In this document: one piece after another, positions 25,311 through 36,143 of the stretch | How positions within the stretch are numbered: the first letter of the stretch is position 1 | How the letters are laid out: each line of letters opens with the position of its first letter | NCBI RefSeq assembly: GCF_900220985.1 | Contig: NZ_OCPC01000007.1 | Span: 1-64,000, forward strand | From: Parahoeflea halophila | GTDB lineage: Bacteria; Pseudomonadota; Alphaproteobacteria; Rhizobiales; Rhizobiaceae | Direction of reading: 5' to 3' | DNA: 64,000 nucleotides | Notes under the pieces: generated by a model | The model's input: only the letters and a program-made list of their open reading frames with translations | The model's database searches: none | Told to the model about the DNA's origin: nothing | Made by a program: the position numbers and the translations under genes

Positions 25311-26147
25311 ATGGATATGGCACGCGCAGTCACAACCAACCGCAAGCTTATCAACACGCTCATCGCCTGGGCCATCGGGCTGCTCATCTTCTTCCCGATT
25401 CTCTGGACAATCCTGACCAGCTTCAAGACCGAGGCACAGGCGATCAGTGATCCGCCGGTCTTCCTGTTCTTTGACTGGACGCTGGAGAACTACAGCATCG
25501 TCCAGGAACGCTCGAATTACATGCGGTTCCTGTGGAACTCGATCATCATTGCCGGCGGTTCGACCGTTCTCGGCCTGATCGTCGCCGTACCGGCAGCCTG
25601 GTCAATGGCATTTGTCCCGAGCAAGCGCACCAAGGATATCCTGCTGTGGATGCTCTCGACCAAGATGCTTCCGGCCGTCGGTGTGCTTTACCCGATCTAC
25701 CTGATCTTCATCGAGCTTGGCATTCTCGACACCCGCGCCGGTCTGGTCATCGTGCTCATGCTGATCAACCTGCCGATCATTGTCTGGATGCTCTACACCT
25801 ACTTCAAGGAGATCCCCGGCGAGATCCTCGAAGCTGCAAGGATGGACGGGGCATCGCTGAAGGACGAGATCCTCTATGTGCTTACCCCCATGGCGGTGCC
25901 CGGCATAGCCTCCACGCTGCTGCTCAACTTCATCCTTGCCTGGAATGAGGCCTTCTGGACGCTCAATCTCACCGCCGCCAAGGCAGCGCCGCTGACCGCC
26001 TTCATAGCCAGCTACTCCAGTCCGGAAGGACTGTTCTACGCCAAGCTTTCGGCGGCCTCGACCATGGCCATCGCGCCGATCCTTGTACTGGGCTGGTTCA
26101 GCCAGAAACAACTTGTCCGGGGCTTGACCTTCGGCGCTGTGAAGTGA
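25311..26147 (+). CDS. smoG: Polyol ABC transporter permease
   Basis: A 278-residue MalG-type permease with six membrane segments. The EAA loop is [19 protein letters not shown], and the C-terminal [14 protein letters not shown] is typical of the MalG/SmoG group. A second ATG two codons in is an alternative start; the sequence before the first is GTGAGGTGA, a good ribosome site. Confidence 0.92.
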   Translation: MDMARAVTTNRKLINTLIAWAIGLLIFFPILWTILTSFKTEAQAISDPPVFLFFDWTLENYSIVQERSNYMRFLWNSIIIAGGSTVLGLIVAVPAAWSMAFVPSKRTKDILLWMLSTKMLPAVGVLYPIYLIFIELGILDTRAGLVIVLMLINLPIIVWMLYTYFKEIPGEILEAARMDGASLKDEILYVLTPMAVPGIASTLLLNFILAWNEAFWTLNLTAAKAAPLTAFIASYSSPEGLFYAKLSAASTMAIAPILVLGWFSQKQLVRGLTFGAVK

Positions 26148-26157
26148 GGAGCCAAAC

Positions 26158-27162
26158 ATGGGACGCATACAGTTAAAACAGGTCAGCAAATCCTTCGGCA
26201 AGGTCGAGGTCATTCCTCCGCTGGATCTGGAAATCAACGACGGCGAGTTCGTGGTCTTTGTCGGCCCCTCGGGATGCGGCAAGTCAACCCTGCTGCGCCT
26301 GATCGCCGGTCTGGAGGACACAACATCGGGAACCATCGAGATCGATGGCGCGGACGCCACAGGTCTACCGCCGGCAAAGCGCGGTCTGGCGATGGTGTTC
26401 CAGAGCTACGCGCTCTACCCGCATATGACGGTGCGCAAGAACATCGCCTTCCCGATGAAGATGGCGAAAATGCCGCAAGAGGAACAAGACAGGCGCATTG
26501 CACAGGCTGCCACCGCACTGAACCTGACCGACTACCTTGACCGCCGCCCCGGCCAGTTGTCGGGCGGCCAGCGTCAGCGCGTTGCCATCGGCCGCGCCAT
26601 CGTGCGCGAACCATCCGCATTCCTGTTCGACGAGCCGTTGTCCAACCTCGATGCAGCGCTGCGCGTCGGCATGCGAATGGAAATCTCCGAACTGCACAAG
26701 AAGCTTGCCACCACCATGATCTATGTGACCCACGACCAGGTTGAAGCCATGACCATGGCCGACAAGATTGTGGTGCTGCAGGCCGGTGTCATCGAGCAGG
26801 TGGGGAGCCCGCTAGAGCTCTACCGCACGCCCCGCAACAGGTTCGTTGCAGGCTTTATCGGTTCGCCCAAGATGAACCTCATGGAAGGTCCTGAAGCCGC
26901 AAATCACGGTGCACACACAATCGGTATCCGACCCGAGCATATCGACATTTCAAAGACTGAAGGTGCCTGGAAGGGCACGGTTGGCATCGCCGAACACCTT
27001 GGCTCCGACACCTTCATCCATATCCATGGCATTCCGGGCTGCGATCCTCTGACCGTGCGCGCGGGAGGGGAGTTTGACGTCCGTCATGGCGACACGGTGT
27101 ACCTGACGCCGCAGTTGGAACACCTTCACCGCTTCGACGCCAAGGGGCTGCGAATTCAATGA
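26158..27162 (+). CDS. smoK: Polyol ABC transporter ATPase (MalK/UgpC type)
   Basis: A 334-residue ATPase. Walker A is [11 protein letters not shown], the signature [12 protein letters not shown], Walker [13 protein letters not shown] and the H-loop [10 protein letters not shown] shortened C-terminal regulatory (TOBE) domain starts at about residue 235 ([14 protein letters not shown]). GAGGAGCC precedes ATG. It overlaps smoS by 4 bp (ATGA). Confidence 0.93.
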   Translation: MGRIQLKQVSKSFGKVEVIPPLDLEINDGEFVVFVGPSGCGKSTLLRLIAGLEDTTSGTIEIDGADATGLPPAKRGLAMVFQSYALYPHMTVRKNIAFPMKMAKMPQEEQDRRIAQAATALNLTDYLDRRPGQLSGGQRQRVAIGRAIVREPSAFLFDEPLSNLDAALRVGMRMEISELHKKLATTMIYVTHDQVEAMTMADKIVVLQAGVIEQVGSPLELYRTPRNRFVAGFIGSPKMNLMEGPEAANHGAHTIGIRPEHIDISKTEGAWKGTVGIAEHLGSDTFIHIHGIPGCDPLTVRAGGEFDVRHGDTVYLTPQLEHLHRFDAKGLRIQ

Positions 27163-27932
27163 ACCGACTTGCCGGCAAATCGGCGTTGATCACCGGAGCC
27201 GCTCGCGGGATCGGGCGGGCATTCGCCCAGGCCTATGCCCGCGAGGGCGCGACCGTTGCCATCGCCGATGTCAATCTCGCGGGAGCCCAGGCCACGGCAA
27301 CGGAAATCGGTGATGCTGCCTATGCCGTGGAAATCGACGTCAGCCGGCAGGACAGCATCGATGCAGCCATTGCCACGGTCGTGAACAAGGCCGGCAAACT
27401 CGACATCCTGATCAACAACGCCGCCCTATTTGATGCGGCAGAAACCGTCGACATCACCCGGGCCAGCTACGACCGGCTTTACGCCGTCAATGTTGGCGGT
27501 ACCCTGTTTACGATGCAGGCGGCTGCCCGGCAGATGATCAGCCAGGGCCATGGCGGCAAGATCATCAACATGGCGTCTCAGGCAGGGCGTCGCGGTGAGA
27601 GCCTGGTGCTGGTATATTGCTCGACCAAGGCAGCCGTCATTTCGATGACCCAGTCGGCTGGCCTGAACCTGATCAAGCACGGCATCAACGTCAACGCCAT
27701 CGCCCCTGGTGTGGTCGACGGCGAGCACTGGGAGCATGTCGACGCCATGTTCGCCAAACTCGAACACAAACAGCCGGGCCAGAAGAAGGCGGAAGTTGCA
27801 GCCGGCGTGCCCGCGGGCCGCTTTGCAACCCCTGACGACCTGACCGGCATGGCGATTTTCCTTGCCTCGCCCGAATCCGACTACATCCTGTCGCAGACCT
27901 ACAATGTAGACGGCGGGCAGTGGATGAGCTGA
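27159..27932 (+). CDS. smoS: Sorbitol (L-iditol 2-) dehydrogenase, SDR family
   Basis: A 257-residue SDR with cofactor motif [18 protein letters not shown], and catalytic Ser and Tyr-x3-Lys in [23 protein letters not shown]. SmoS oxidises D-sorbitol to D-fructose, and galactitol to tagatose in some relatives. It is coupled to smoK (ATGA) and to mtlK (TGATG). Confidence 0.92.
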   Translation: MNRLAGKSALITGAARGIGRAFAQAYAREGATVAIADVNLAGAQATATEIGDAAYAVEIDVSRQDSIDAAIATVVNKAGKLDILINNAALFDAAETVDITRASYDRLYAVNVGGTLFTMQAAARQMISQGHGGKIINMASQAGRRGESLVLVYCSTKAAVISMTQSAGLNLIKHGINVNAIAPGVVDGEHWEHVDAMFAKLEHKQPGQKKAEVAAGVPAGRFATPDDLTGMAIFLASPESDYILSQTYNVDGGQWMS

Positions 27933-29395
27933 TGAAACTCTCGAACGCCAATCTCGACCAGCTTCCGCCCGGCACCAAGGTGCCCGGCTATGACCGCACC
28001 GCGCTGAGCCCGGGCATCGTTCATATCGGTGTCGGAAATTTCCATCGCGCCCACCAGGCGGTCTATCTGCACCGCCTGTTTGAGACCGGGCGTGATCATG
28101 ACTGGGCCATCATCGGCGCCGGGGTAAAACCCTATGACGAGGCCATGCGCCAGCGGCTTCAACCGCAGGACTGGCTGACGACGATCGTTGAACTGGATCC
28201 GGCGGGCTTCTCGGCGAGGATTTGCGGCTCGATGATCGACTTCTGCGCCATCGACGCAGGTCAGCTGATCGAGACGATGGCACGTCCGGAAATCCGCATT
28301 GTGTCGCTGACCGTGACCGAAGGCGGTTATTACGTCGATGCAAAGACCGGTGGTTTCGACGCTTCGCACCTCGACATTATCGCCGATGCCGGCAATCCCG
28401 GCAGCCCGGCCACCGTGTTCGGCATCATCATTGCGGCGCTGATGGCGCGGCGGGCGGCCGGCATTGCTCCTTTCACCGTAATGTCCTGCGACAACCTTCC
28501 CGAGAACGGTCATGTGGCGCGCAACGCCGTGGTCGGACTTGCAAAGCTGCGAAGCGACGACCTGGCCCAATGGATAGAGGCCAATGTTGCCTTTCCATGT
28601 GGCATGGTCGATTGCATCACGCCTGCTACCGGCCCGCGGGAAATCGGCATCGTGGCGGAAAAATTCGGAATCGACGATGCGGCCCCCGTCGTCTGCGAAC
28701 CGTTCCGTCAATGGGTGCTCGAAGACAACTTTCCGATGGGGCGACCCGCGCTTGAGACTGTCGGCGTTCAGTTCGTCAGCAATGTCGCGCCCTACGAGCT
28801 GATGAAACTGCGCATCCTCAATGGGGGTCATGCAACCATCGCCTATCCGGCCGGCTTGTTCGGGATCAATTATGTTCACGACGCGATGACGAACCCGCTT
28901 GTCACCGGGTTTCTCGACAAGCTGCAGCATGAGGAGATCATGCCGACAGTGCCGAGCATCGAAGGGGTCAGCACCGAGAGCTACTACCGCAAATGCGTCG
29001 AAAGATTTTCCAACCCGGCGATCGGCGACACCATCCCGCGACTGTGTTTCGACGGCTCCAACCGGCAGCCGAAATTCATCCTGCCAACGATAGAAGCACG
29101 GCTAGCGGGAGGGCAAACGGTCGATGGCCTCGCGCTCGAATCCGCACTCTGGTGCCGCTACTGTTACGGCACCACCGACAGCGGTGAGGTGATCTTGCCC
29201 AATGACCCCAACTGGGACCGGCTGACCGCACGGGCAAGGCTCGCCAGGCAAACCCCGCAAGAGTGGCTTAAAATGACGGACATCTACGGAAATCTCGGCA
29301 ACTATGCGGAATTCGTCGATGCCTTTGCCGCAGCGCTCACGGCGCTCTGGCACAATGGCGCGGAGGCCACCCTCGCCGCCTATATCGGCGACTGA
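27932..29395 (+). CDS. mtlK: Mannitol 2-dehydrogenase
   Basis: A 487-residue long-chain (polyol-specific) dehydrogenase. The Rossmann segment reads GIVHIGVGNFHRAHQA, and the catalytic Lys/Asn/His are in LMKLRILNGGHATIAYPAG. It oxidises D-mannitol (and D-arabinitol in some relatives) to the ketose. ATG 27932 shares a base with the smoS stop; the upstream in-frame ATG would overlap smoS. Last gene of the smo operon. Confidence 0.93.
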   Translation: MKLSNANLDQLPPGTKVPGYDRTALSPGIVHIGVGNFHRAHQAVYLHRLFETGRDHDWAIIGAGVKPYDEAMRQRLQPQDWLTTIVELDPAGFSARICGSMIDFCAIDAGQLIETMARPEIRIVSLTVTEGGYYVDAKTGGFDASHLDIIADAGNPGSPATVFGIIIAALMARRAAGIAPFTVMSCDNLPENGHVARNAVVGLAKLRSDDLAQWIEANVAFPCGMVDCITPATGPREIGIVAEKFGIDDAAPVVCEPFRQWVLEDNFPMGRPALETVGVQFVSNVAPYELMKLRILNGGHATIAYPAGLFGINYVHDAMTNPLVTGFLDKLQHEEIMPTVPSIEGVSTESYYRKCVERFSNPAIGDTIPRLCFDGSNRQPKFILPTIEARLAGGQTVDGLALESALWCRYCYGTTDSGEVILPNDPNWDRLTARARLARQTPQEWLKMTDIYGNLGNYAEFVDAFAAALTALWHNGAEATLAAYIGD

Positions 29396-29495
29396 CCTCA
29401 ACCCAGATCCCAGGCGTAACCGGACTGTTCACGAAGAACCGCACCCGCCACTGACAATGAACGGAACCAAAACCGCGTGAGAGGGTTGATGCGTC

Positions 29496-29891
29496 ATGAC
29501 CGATACACCGCTCACGCTTGACCACGACAGGCACACGATAGACCAGGAACTGGCGCGCTTGGACCGCCTGGCCACCCTGCTCGACAGCCGCTTCCGGCTG
29601 CCCGGAACCTCCATACGGTTTGGCCTGGACTCCATAGTGGGCCTCGTCCCGGGTATCGGTGACACCCTGGTTGCGGCACCATCTGCCTGGATGATCTGGC
29701 GCGGTCACGCCATGGGTGTGAGCAAATGGCACCTCACCCGCATGGCAGCCAATCTCGGCATAGACTACGTTATCGGAGCCATCCCCCTGGTCGGTGACCT
29801 TTTCGACATCGGGTTCAAGGCGAACTTGCGCAATCTCGCCATCCTGCGCGAAGGACTGGACGCGAGGAGGTTTCCTCGACGCAACGCGTGA
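29496..29891 (+). CDS. DUF4112 domain protein
   Basis: A 131-residue small protein. Its core (LDSRFRLPGTSIRFGLDSI, VGLVPGIGDT and IGAIPLVGDLFDIGFKANLRN) matches DUF4112, a family of unknown function. The two Gly/Pro-rich hydrophobic stretches (about residues 45-70 and 90-110) look membrane-associated. ATG 29496 lies 100 bp after mtlK; no sign of co-transcription with the following relics. Confidence 0.85.
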   Translation: MTDTPLTLDHDRHTIDQELARLDRLATLLDSRFRLPGTSIRFGLDSIVGLVPGIGDTLVAAPSAWMIWRGHAMGVSKWHLTRMAANLGIDYVIGAIPLVGDLFDIGFKANLRNLAILREGLDARRFPRRNA

Positions 29892-30074
29892 AGCCGTCGC
29901 ATCAGAGGCAAAAACCGGAGAGACACAGCAAAGTTTCAGTCCATACCGGCAAGTGCAGCGCCTCCCGCCACGCTCGCCGTTGCTACCCCTCGACCAGGTG
30001 CTGCGAAGATGCCTCAGCAGATCACAGCCTCTCTCCCGGCGACCATACCGCCGGGAACAATGACAATCGTCAGA

Positions 30075-30770
<696 letters not shown>

Positions 30771-30831
30771 GTTCGAGTTTCAAGAACGCGACAACGAAAA
30801 TCTTCGGATCGGTGGCGAGACACCACGGTAT

Positions 30832-31989
30832 TTAGAAGGCGGCCGTGTAGATCGCCAGGGCATCCGCCTCGCTCACGGCACGTGGATTGTTGACCAGCAG
30901 CCGCGTCTGGTTCATTGCGTCACTGGCGAGTTTCGGCAACCAGTCCTCGGTGATCTTCATCTCACGCAGGGTCTGCGGCAACCCGCACGCAGCCGACAGG
31001 GCGGCGAGCTGGTCGCAGAAGGCTGCAACACGTTCCTGACCTTCCAGCGCGGCAAGATCGGGAAACAGATGCGGAGCCAGATCGACATAGGCCTGATGCG
31101 CAGTCACAGCGTTAAAGCGCAACACATGCGGCAGCACCAGCGCATTTGAGAGCCCGTGCGGAATGTGGAAATGCCCGCCCAGCGGATAGGCCAGCGCGTG
31201 AACCGCCGCCACCGGCGAATTGGCAAAGGCCTGCCCGGCGAGCATCGAGCCCAGCAACATGTTCGCGCGCGCGTCCGCATCGCTGCCGTTCTGTACGGCG
31301 CGCAGCAGCGACGGACCCATCAACTCCAGCGCCTGGGTGGCAAGCGTGCGCGACAGGGGATTGTTGTTGGCGCTCGCCGAGGCATAGGCCTCAATCGCGT
31401 GCACCATGGCATCGATGCCGGTGGCGGCCGTGACATGTGCCGGCAGGCCATAGGTCAGTTCCGGGTCAAGCAGCGCGATATCGGGCAGCAACACAGGTGA
31501 AACGACACCCATCTTCTCCGAGGTTCCGGTGGTCACGATCGAGATCGGCGTCACTTCCGAACCGGTACCTGAGGTGGTCGGTACCAGGATCAGGGGCAGC
31601 CGAGGCCCCTTGGCATTGCCGACGCCATAGACCGATTTCAGTTCCTCCTTGCCGACCGCGAGCAGCGCCACCAGCTTTGCGACATCGAGAGAAGACCCGC
31701 CGCCGAGACCTATCACGCCATCGACAGCCGCAGTGCGAGCGGTTTCCGCAGCAGTCAGTATCACGGTTTCGGGAGGATCCGCCTGGACATCGGCAAACAC
31801 TGTCACTTCGACGCCGGCGGCCTTGAGGTGAGAAAGGGCCTGGTCCACAATCCCTGTCGCCACCATGCCTGCATCGGTGACGAGAAACACGTGGTTTCCC
31901 ATGGCGCTGAGGGCAAGCTCGCCAAGCCTTTCAAGCGCCCCTGCGCCGAACTGAATGCTGCTTGTGGTATTGAAAACAAACGGCAACAT
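30832..31989 (-). CDS. Iron-containing alcohol dehydrogenase
   Basis: A 385-residue group III alcohol dehydrogenase. The NAD-binding GIVDQ/GLGGGSSLDVAK and PTTSGTGSEV segments and the metal-site motifs GIDAMVHAIEAYAS and HGLSNALVLPHVL are clear. ATG 31989 follows GGAGGAG; the longer frame is unlikely. Family members include FucO-type lactaldehyde reductase and 1,3-propanediol or maleylacetate-type enzymes. Being downstream of a SorC regulator and next to a RhaD-type aldolase gene suggests reduction of lactaldehyde or glycolaldehyde, but this is inference. Confidence 0.9.
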   Translation of the reverse strand: MLPFVFNTTSSIQFGAGALERLGELALSAMGNHVFLVTDAGMVATGIVDQALSHLKAAGVEVTVFADVQADPPETVILTAAETARTAAVDGVIGLGGGSSLDVAKLVALLAVGKEELKSVYGVGNAKGPRLPLILVPTTSGTGSEVTPISIVTTGTSEKMGVVSPVLLPDIALLDPELTYGLPAHVTAATGIDAMVHAIEAYASASANNNPLSRTLATQALELMGPSLLRAVQNGSDADARANMLLGSMLAGQAFANSPVAAVHALAYPLGGHFHIPHGLSNALVLPHVLRFNAVTAHQAYVDLAPHLFPDLAALEGQERVAAFCDQLAALSAACGLPQTLREMKITEDWLPKLASDAMNQTRLLVNNPRAVSEADALAIYTAAF

Positions 31990-32057
31990 CGAAAAACTCC
32001 TCCAGGAAATCCGCTCAAAGGCAACAATTGACAATAGGACGAATTGGATGTGATCGG

Positions 32058-33014
32058 CTACTGCAGCAGCAGTTCCGCCGTGCGCGCACAGGTCAACAGA
32101 TGGGTGGCAAAGCCACCCTTGATAACCGCTTTGATAGGAGCAACCCGAGCCTCACCAACCGCCACCAGGAAGCCGGCGTCCTTGTTGCGCATATCTTCAA
32201 GATCAACGCATATCATCCGTTGACGAACCTCGGTTTCAAGCGGATTGCCGTCCTTGTCGATAAACTGGCCGCAGATGACCGCTGCCGCACCCTTGTCGAG
32301 CAGTTTATGCAACTGCATTTCGGTAACGACCCCCACCTTGACGATATGGCTGTCGGGGGTGCAGGTTCCTGCGGCAAACAGTGTCTTGTTGCACCTCTTG
32401 ATAACATCGAGCTGAGTTGCAACATGGTGCTCGGCACGAAGCTGCCGCGCGAGTTCGACATTGCTTAGATAGGCGGGCACCGGAAGGTTGACGTAGTGGG
32501 CCGACAGACGCTGCGCGATGTTCGACGAACATGTTTCGGCGGCAAAAACCAGTGGCGTCGCGAGCGACCCGACAAGCTGCACGACTGTCACATCGCCTAC
32601 GAAACCTTCCTTCACGTTCAGCGAGACTTCATAGATCGTCTCACCCCAGGAGACACCCAGCACGTCACCGTCGGAAAGCATCCCGGGCAACCACTCTCCA
32701 GCCACCCGGCCTACCCGCCTGAGCGCGTCGGCATCAGACAGGCCAGCCGGACGCGGCACCACATAGGCATCGACAAGCCCGTAGAGTTCTCGCAGCTGTC
32801 GCGCGAGCGTGACTTCCTGAAAGGCGGCAGGGTTGAGCGATACCTTCACCAACCCCTTCTCGCGCGCCTCCGCCAGATAGTTGACGACCGTACTGCGTGA
32901 CAGCCCAAGATACTTGGCGATCTCGTTCTGATTCTGGCCGTCGTTGTAATACTGCCAGGCAGCTTCGAGCATCATGGTCGCTTGATTAGGCCGGTGTGGA
33001 CGACTGCTTTCCAT
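32058..33014 (-). CDS. SorC/DeoR-type sugar-binding transcriptional regulator
   Basis: A 318-residue regulator. The N-terminal helix-turn-helix is QNQNEIAKYLGLSRSTVVNY; the remaining ~250 residues are the SorC sugar-binding domain (GDVLGVSWGETIYEV, LVGSLATPL, KGGFATHLLTC). Two palindromes lie 20-55 bp upstream of its start. It precedes the iron alcohol dehydrogenase gene in the same direction, and the fused aldolase gene lies just upstream; both are likely targets, with a sugar or sugar phosphate as effector. Confidence 0.9.
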   Translation of the reverse strand: MESSRPHRPNQATMMLEAAWQYYNDGQNQNEIAKYLGLSRSTVVNYLAEAREKGLVKVSLNPAAFQEVTLARQLRELYGLVDAYVVPRPAGLSDADALRRVGRVAGEWLPGMLSDGDVLGVSWGETIYEVSLNVKEGFVGDVTVVQLVGSLATPLVFAAETCSSNIAQRLSAHYVNLPVPAYLSNVELARQLRAEHHVATQLDVIKRCNKTLFAAGTCTPDSHIVKVGVVTEMQLHKLLDKGAAAVICGQFIDKDGNPLETEVRQRMICVDLEDMRNKDAGFLVAVGEARVAPIKAVIKGGFATHLLTCARTAELLLQ

Positions 33015-33341
33015 TGGTGTTTCCCAACCCAGATTGTTTCAAACAAGGACCAAAATACATGTTCATGTACCACCAACGGCAACGGATTCTCCGCCACGAG
33101 ATGCACGTCGCACAAGAGGTTCCCGGTTAGCGCCTCAACATCACCCGGAACGGCCATCCTGTGCGGCACGAACCGACCGCCCCTGATGTCGAGAGGCGCC
33201 ATGCTGCAGCCCCTTCCCAGCACCAGTTGTGCGGTCGCAGCGCCATCCTTGCCCCCGGCTTACACACTCAGGCTGATTCTACAAAACCGCTGCTCGTGTG
33301 CCCACCGGCGTGCTTCCGGAATACCTCCCGGTGACTTATGA
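33015..33341. promoter_or_regulatory. Intergenic region with two short palindromes (candidate SorC operators)
   Basis: The 327-bp gap upstream of the SorC gene holds TTGTTT-C-AAACAA (33034-33046) and TACATG-TT-CATGTA (33056-33069), both perfect. No gene is supported in the remainder. The spacing to the SorC start suits autoregulation; binding is inferred. Confidence 0.5.
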
Positions 33342-35378
33342 TCATCTCAACTCAGCTGCAGTGTTGCCACCGTCGACAGTCATGACGTGCCCGGTCGTGC
33401 GATCACTTAACGCCAAAGCGACGAATGCATTGGCCACATGGGACGCTTCAACTTCACGGTTCAGCAGATTCCCGCCCATGTAGTCCGTTTCGCTCAGACC
33501 GCGTGATGCCGCTCTCTCCTTGATGAACTCGTTGGTAAGCAGTCCCGAACGGATGCGGTCGGCATTCACACCGTTGACGCGAATGCCGTCGCCTCCCAGT
33601 TCCAGCGCCAGTTGCCGCATCATGAACATCGTCGCGGCCTTCGGAATGCCGTAGGCTCCCAACTTCGGGCCAGGATTGACCGCCTGTTTTGAGATATTGA
33701 ACAGAATTTGCCCTGGCCGGCCCTGCACCTTCATCATTCGCGCAGCAGCAACTGCAAAGTTTTTGTGGGCAAAGAAATTGAGCTCAAAAGCTTGGCGAAA
33801 AGCCGCATCATCCATATCGAGCATCGAACCAGTCACAGCAGATCCGGCGTTGGATACCAGGATATCGACACCGCCGAAGCGTTGGACCGCATGCGTGACA
33901 GCCGCATCTGCAGCAGCCGCATCGGTCACATCGCAAGCGAAGATTGAATGGCCCGCTCCCAGCCTCGCCACAGCTGCCTGCAATCGTTCTTCGGACAAGT
34001 CGATCAGAACGCAATTTGCACCCTGCGCAGCAAAGGCCTTCGCGGTCGCCAGTCCGATAGTACCCGCGCCTCCGGTAACGAGGACGACCTTGCCTTCGAA
34101 CGCCGGAGGTTTGCCGGACACGATCTTGGCCTGCTCAAGCGACCAGTATTCACAGCCGAATTGCTCGCGTTCTGTCACCGGTTGATAACCGCCACTCGCC
34201 ACAGCGGACAACCGCACCCGCATGTTCTGCTCTGAAAGGTCGCCAGCCGCCTTGGCGATTTTCCGATTGCGGCCGATGCCGACGATGCCAACACCCTCGA
34301 CCCAGGCGTGGCGCGGCTCGGGCGATAGCATCGTCTTTGCCCCGTCTGCCGTGAGCGCATTCGACGTGAAGTACGCCTGATACCGAGACTTGAACTTCTG
34401 GACAGCATCATGAATGGCATCGCGTCCCTGCGACCATAGGGACTTCGGCAATACGAGCGGCCAGGGCTTCAGGTGAATAACATGGTCCGGTGTTGCCACA
34501 CCCAGACCGGCCAGCTGATCGACGTCCTTCTGCTGCCAGACCGCATGCGCGGCCGTATTGGTACGGATGTCGAAAACGGGCATCGGCGCGTCAATATCGT
34601 CGCTCATCCCGGCAATCGCACCGCGCAACACGGCTAGCATCTCGATCTCTTCCGCTGGCGGATTGTTCGCGGAGATTGTCGCACCCGCCATGCCGAAGTA
34701 GCGTGCAGCTTCATTTGCATGGCCAACCACACGATCATAGCTTTCACGCGCGGTCTCGCCGAAAGTTACATGGCCATGCTTGAGCAGCAGCAACCCTTCG
34801 GCGTCAGGGTTTGCATCAAGGATATCGCGAGCCGCTTTGCCAAGACCAAAGCCGGAGAAGACATAGGGCACCACGGCGATCCGGTCACCGAAGATCTCCC
34901 GGCAGACTTCTTCTGCATTTGGCAAACTGGCCAGCACCAGAAACGGCGTCGCATGGGTGTGGTCAACAAACTTGTGCGGCAGAAATGCGTGCAGCAGCGT
35001 TTCCACCGAAGGATTGGGAGAAGCCGTATCCAGCAGGCAGCGCCGCAGAACATTGACCATCTCTTCATCGCGAAGCGTTTCAAGCTCACGTAGATCGCGC
35101 AGCGGCTCGAGCTTGAGTCCCGGAAGTCCCGCTTCATTCATTTCCGACAAGTTACGCCCGGATCCTTTGACATGCAGGATGTCCTCGACATGTCCGAACA
35201 GGTTCGCCCGCTGCACCTTCACCGAAGTATTGCCACCACCATGCATGACCAGATCCGGGTCCTGTCCGATCAGTCGGCTCGTATAGATCCGCAACATCAG
35301 ATCCCGGTCCGCCTCGTCGTCACCGGCACGCTCAATCCAGCCTTGTGCGTCCTTCTTATCATACCTGTTGACGATCAT
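33342..35378 (-). CDS. rhaD: Bifunctional rhamnulose-1-phosphate aldolase/short-chain dehydrogenase
   Basis: A 678-residue fusion. Residues ~1-400 are a class II aldolase/adducin-type domain (VMHGGGNTSVK, VDHTHATPFLVLAS with metal His pair, LLLLKHGHVTFG). Residues ~425-678 are an SDR (VVLVTGGAGTIGLATAKAF, SNAGSA, AYGIPKAA as Y-x3-K). Fused proteins of this type split a deoxyketose 1-phosphate to DHAP and lactaldehyde, and the second domain is thought to oxidise the aldehyde. No isomerase, kinase or mutarotase for rhamnose or fucose lies beside it, so the true sugar is open. The separate gap on each side implies its own promoter. Confidence 0.88.
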   Translation of the reverse strand: MIVNRYDKKDAQGWIERAGDDEADRDLMLRIYTSRLIGQDPDLVMHGGGNTSVKVQRANLFGHVEDILHVKGSGRNLSEMNEAGLPGLKLEPLRDLRELETLRDEEMVNVLRRCLLDTASPNPSVETLLHAFLPHKFVDHTHATPFLVLASLPNAEEVCREIFGDRIAVVPYVFSGFGLGKAARDILDANPDAEGLLLLKHGHVTFGETARESYDRVVGHANEAARYFGMAGATISANNPPAEEIEMLAVLRGAIAGMSDDIDAPMPVFDIRTNTAAHAVWQQKDVDQLAGLGVATPDHVIHLKPWPLVLPKSLWSQGRDAIHDAVQKFKSRYQAYFTSNALTADGAKTMLSPEPRHAWVEGVGIVGIGRNRKIAKAAGDLSEQNMRVRLSAVASGGYQPVTEREQFGCEYWSLEQAKIVSGKPPAFEGKVVLVTGGAGTIGLATAKAFAAQGANCVLIDLSEERLQAAVARLGAGHSIFACDVTDAAAADAAVTHAVQRFGGVDILVSNAGSAVTGSMLDMDDAAFRQAFELNFFAHKNFAVAAARMMKVQGRPGQILFNISKQAVNPGPKLGAYGIPKAATMFMMRQLALELGGDGIRVNGVNADRIRSGLLTNEFIKERAASRGLSETDYMGGNLLNREVEASHVANAFVALALSDRTTGHVMTVDGGNTAAELR

Positions 35379-35802
35379 TGGCAGTTACTCCTTGCAAACA
35401 CTGGAAACAACTTCGCAAGCCCCTCGCGGCTGGCTTCGGTAATCCCCCATTCAGTAATGAGCGCACATCAGATTTTGTGCCTCAGGGCACACCAACACGT
35501 AAAGTCGCTTGTTCCAGGCCAACAAGACGTTCACGCAGGGTTGTCGCTGTAGTCGGTGATTAGTTTTCGGGCACATTCACGCCACGGTCCTCCCAGATTT
35601 GTCGGGCTTATCAGCCAGATGTCTGTCATCGACGCCGACTACATCGCACCCGAATACCCAATAGTCAACATAGTTGACATTGTTGCAAATCGTGCTGAGG
35701 AGCATGCGAGAAGCGAGCCGTTCCGCAGGATTTGCTGATGTCCAGACGCGCGGTCCCGGCTTTTGTTGGTGCATCATCTTCCTGAAAACGAAGCGAAACA
35801 CT
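35379..35802. other. Intergenic region upstream of the rhaD-type gene
   Basis: No gene is supported here. The region contains a GTCAAC-ATA-GTTGAC inverted repeat (35664-35678) and runs into a degenerate insertion sequence relic. The weak open frames on both strands have no family. Confidence 0.4.
35664..35678. repeat. Short perfect inverted repeat
   Basis: GTCAAC-ATA-GTTGAC, followed by TTGACATTGTTGCAA. It may be a regulator site or part of a decayed mobile element end; nothing further can be said. Confidence 0.4.
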
Positions 35803-36063
35803 GTGGGACAGGTTCTTCACGGCAGCACCGCCAAGACCGAGGCAGACCGTCGAGAAAGACAAGAGCACCGACGGAGCTGAGAGCGCTATCAAAGCGATAC
35901 GGAAGCGATCAGGAAACCGCCGCCAAATGGCAGAAGCGGACATCGTCGGTTGATCTGCCAACCTGTCCGAAAAGCGGAGTTCAGCAGTTGCTTCACCGGA
36001 TGAAGAAGCTGCCAGCCCGTGTTCCTGGCATTCACCAGAAAGCACCAACCCTACCTGAAGTCA
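35803..36063 (+). pseudogene. IS481-family transposase relic
   Basis: The frame from GTG 35803 reads VGQVLHGSTAKTEADRRERQ, like the N-terminus of IS481-type transposases, and stops at 35880. The homology resumes one frame over as LRALSKRYGSDQETAAKWQK and RTSSVDLPTCPK, the helix-turn-helix that normally follows. Beyond this only blurred pieces (LHR..., LPEV) remain, and there is no DDE catalytic domain. A decayed, immobile fragment. Confidence 0.6.
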
Positions 36064-36143
36064 TGACGGGTCGCACTCCAAGACTTGATGACATCCTTTG
36101 GCGAGTGTGGCCCATGCATGTGAGTGAGCTAAAAGAGCGTTAC

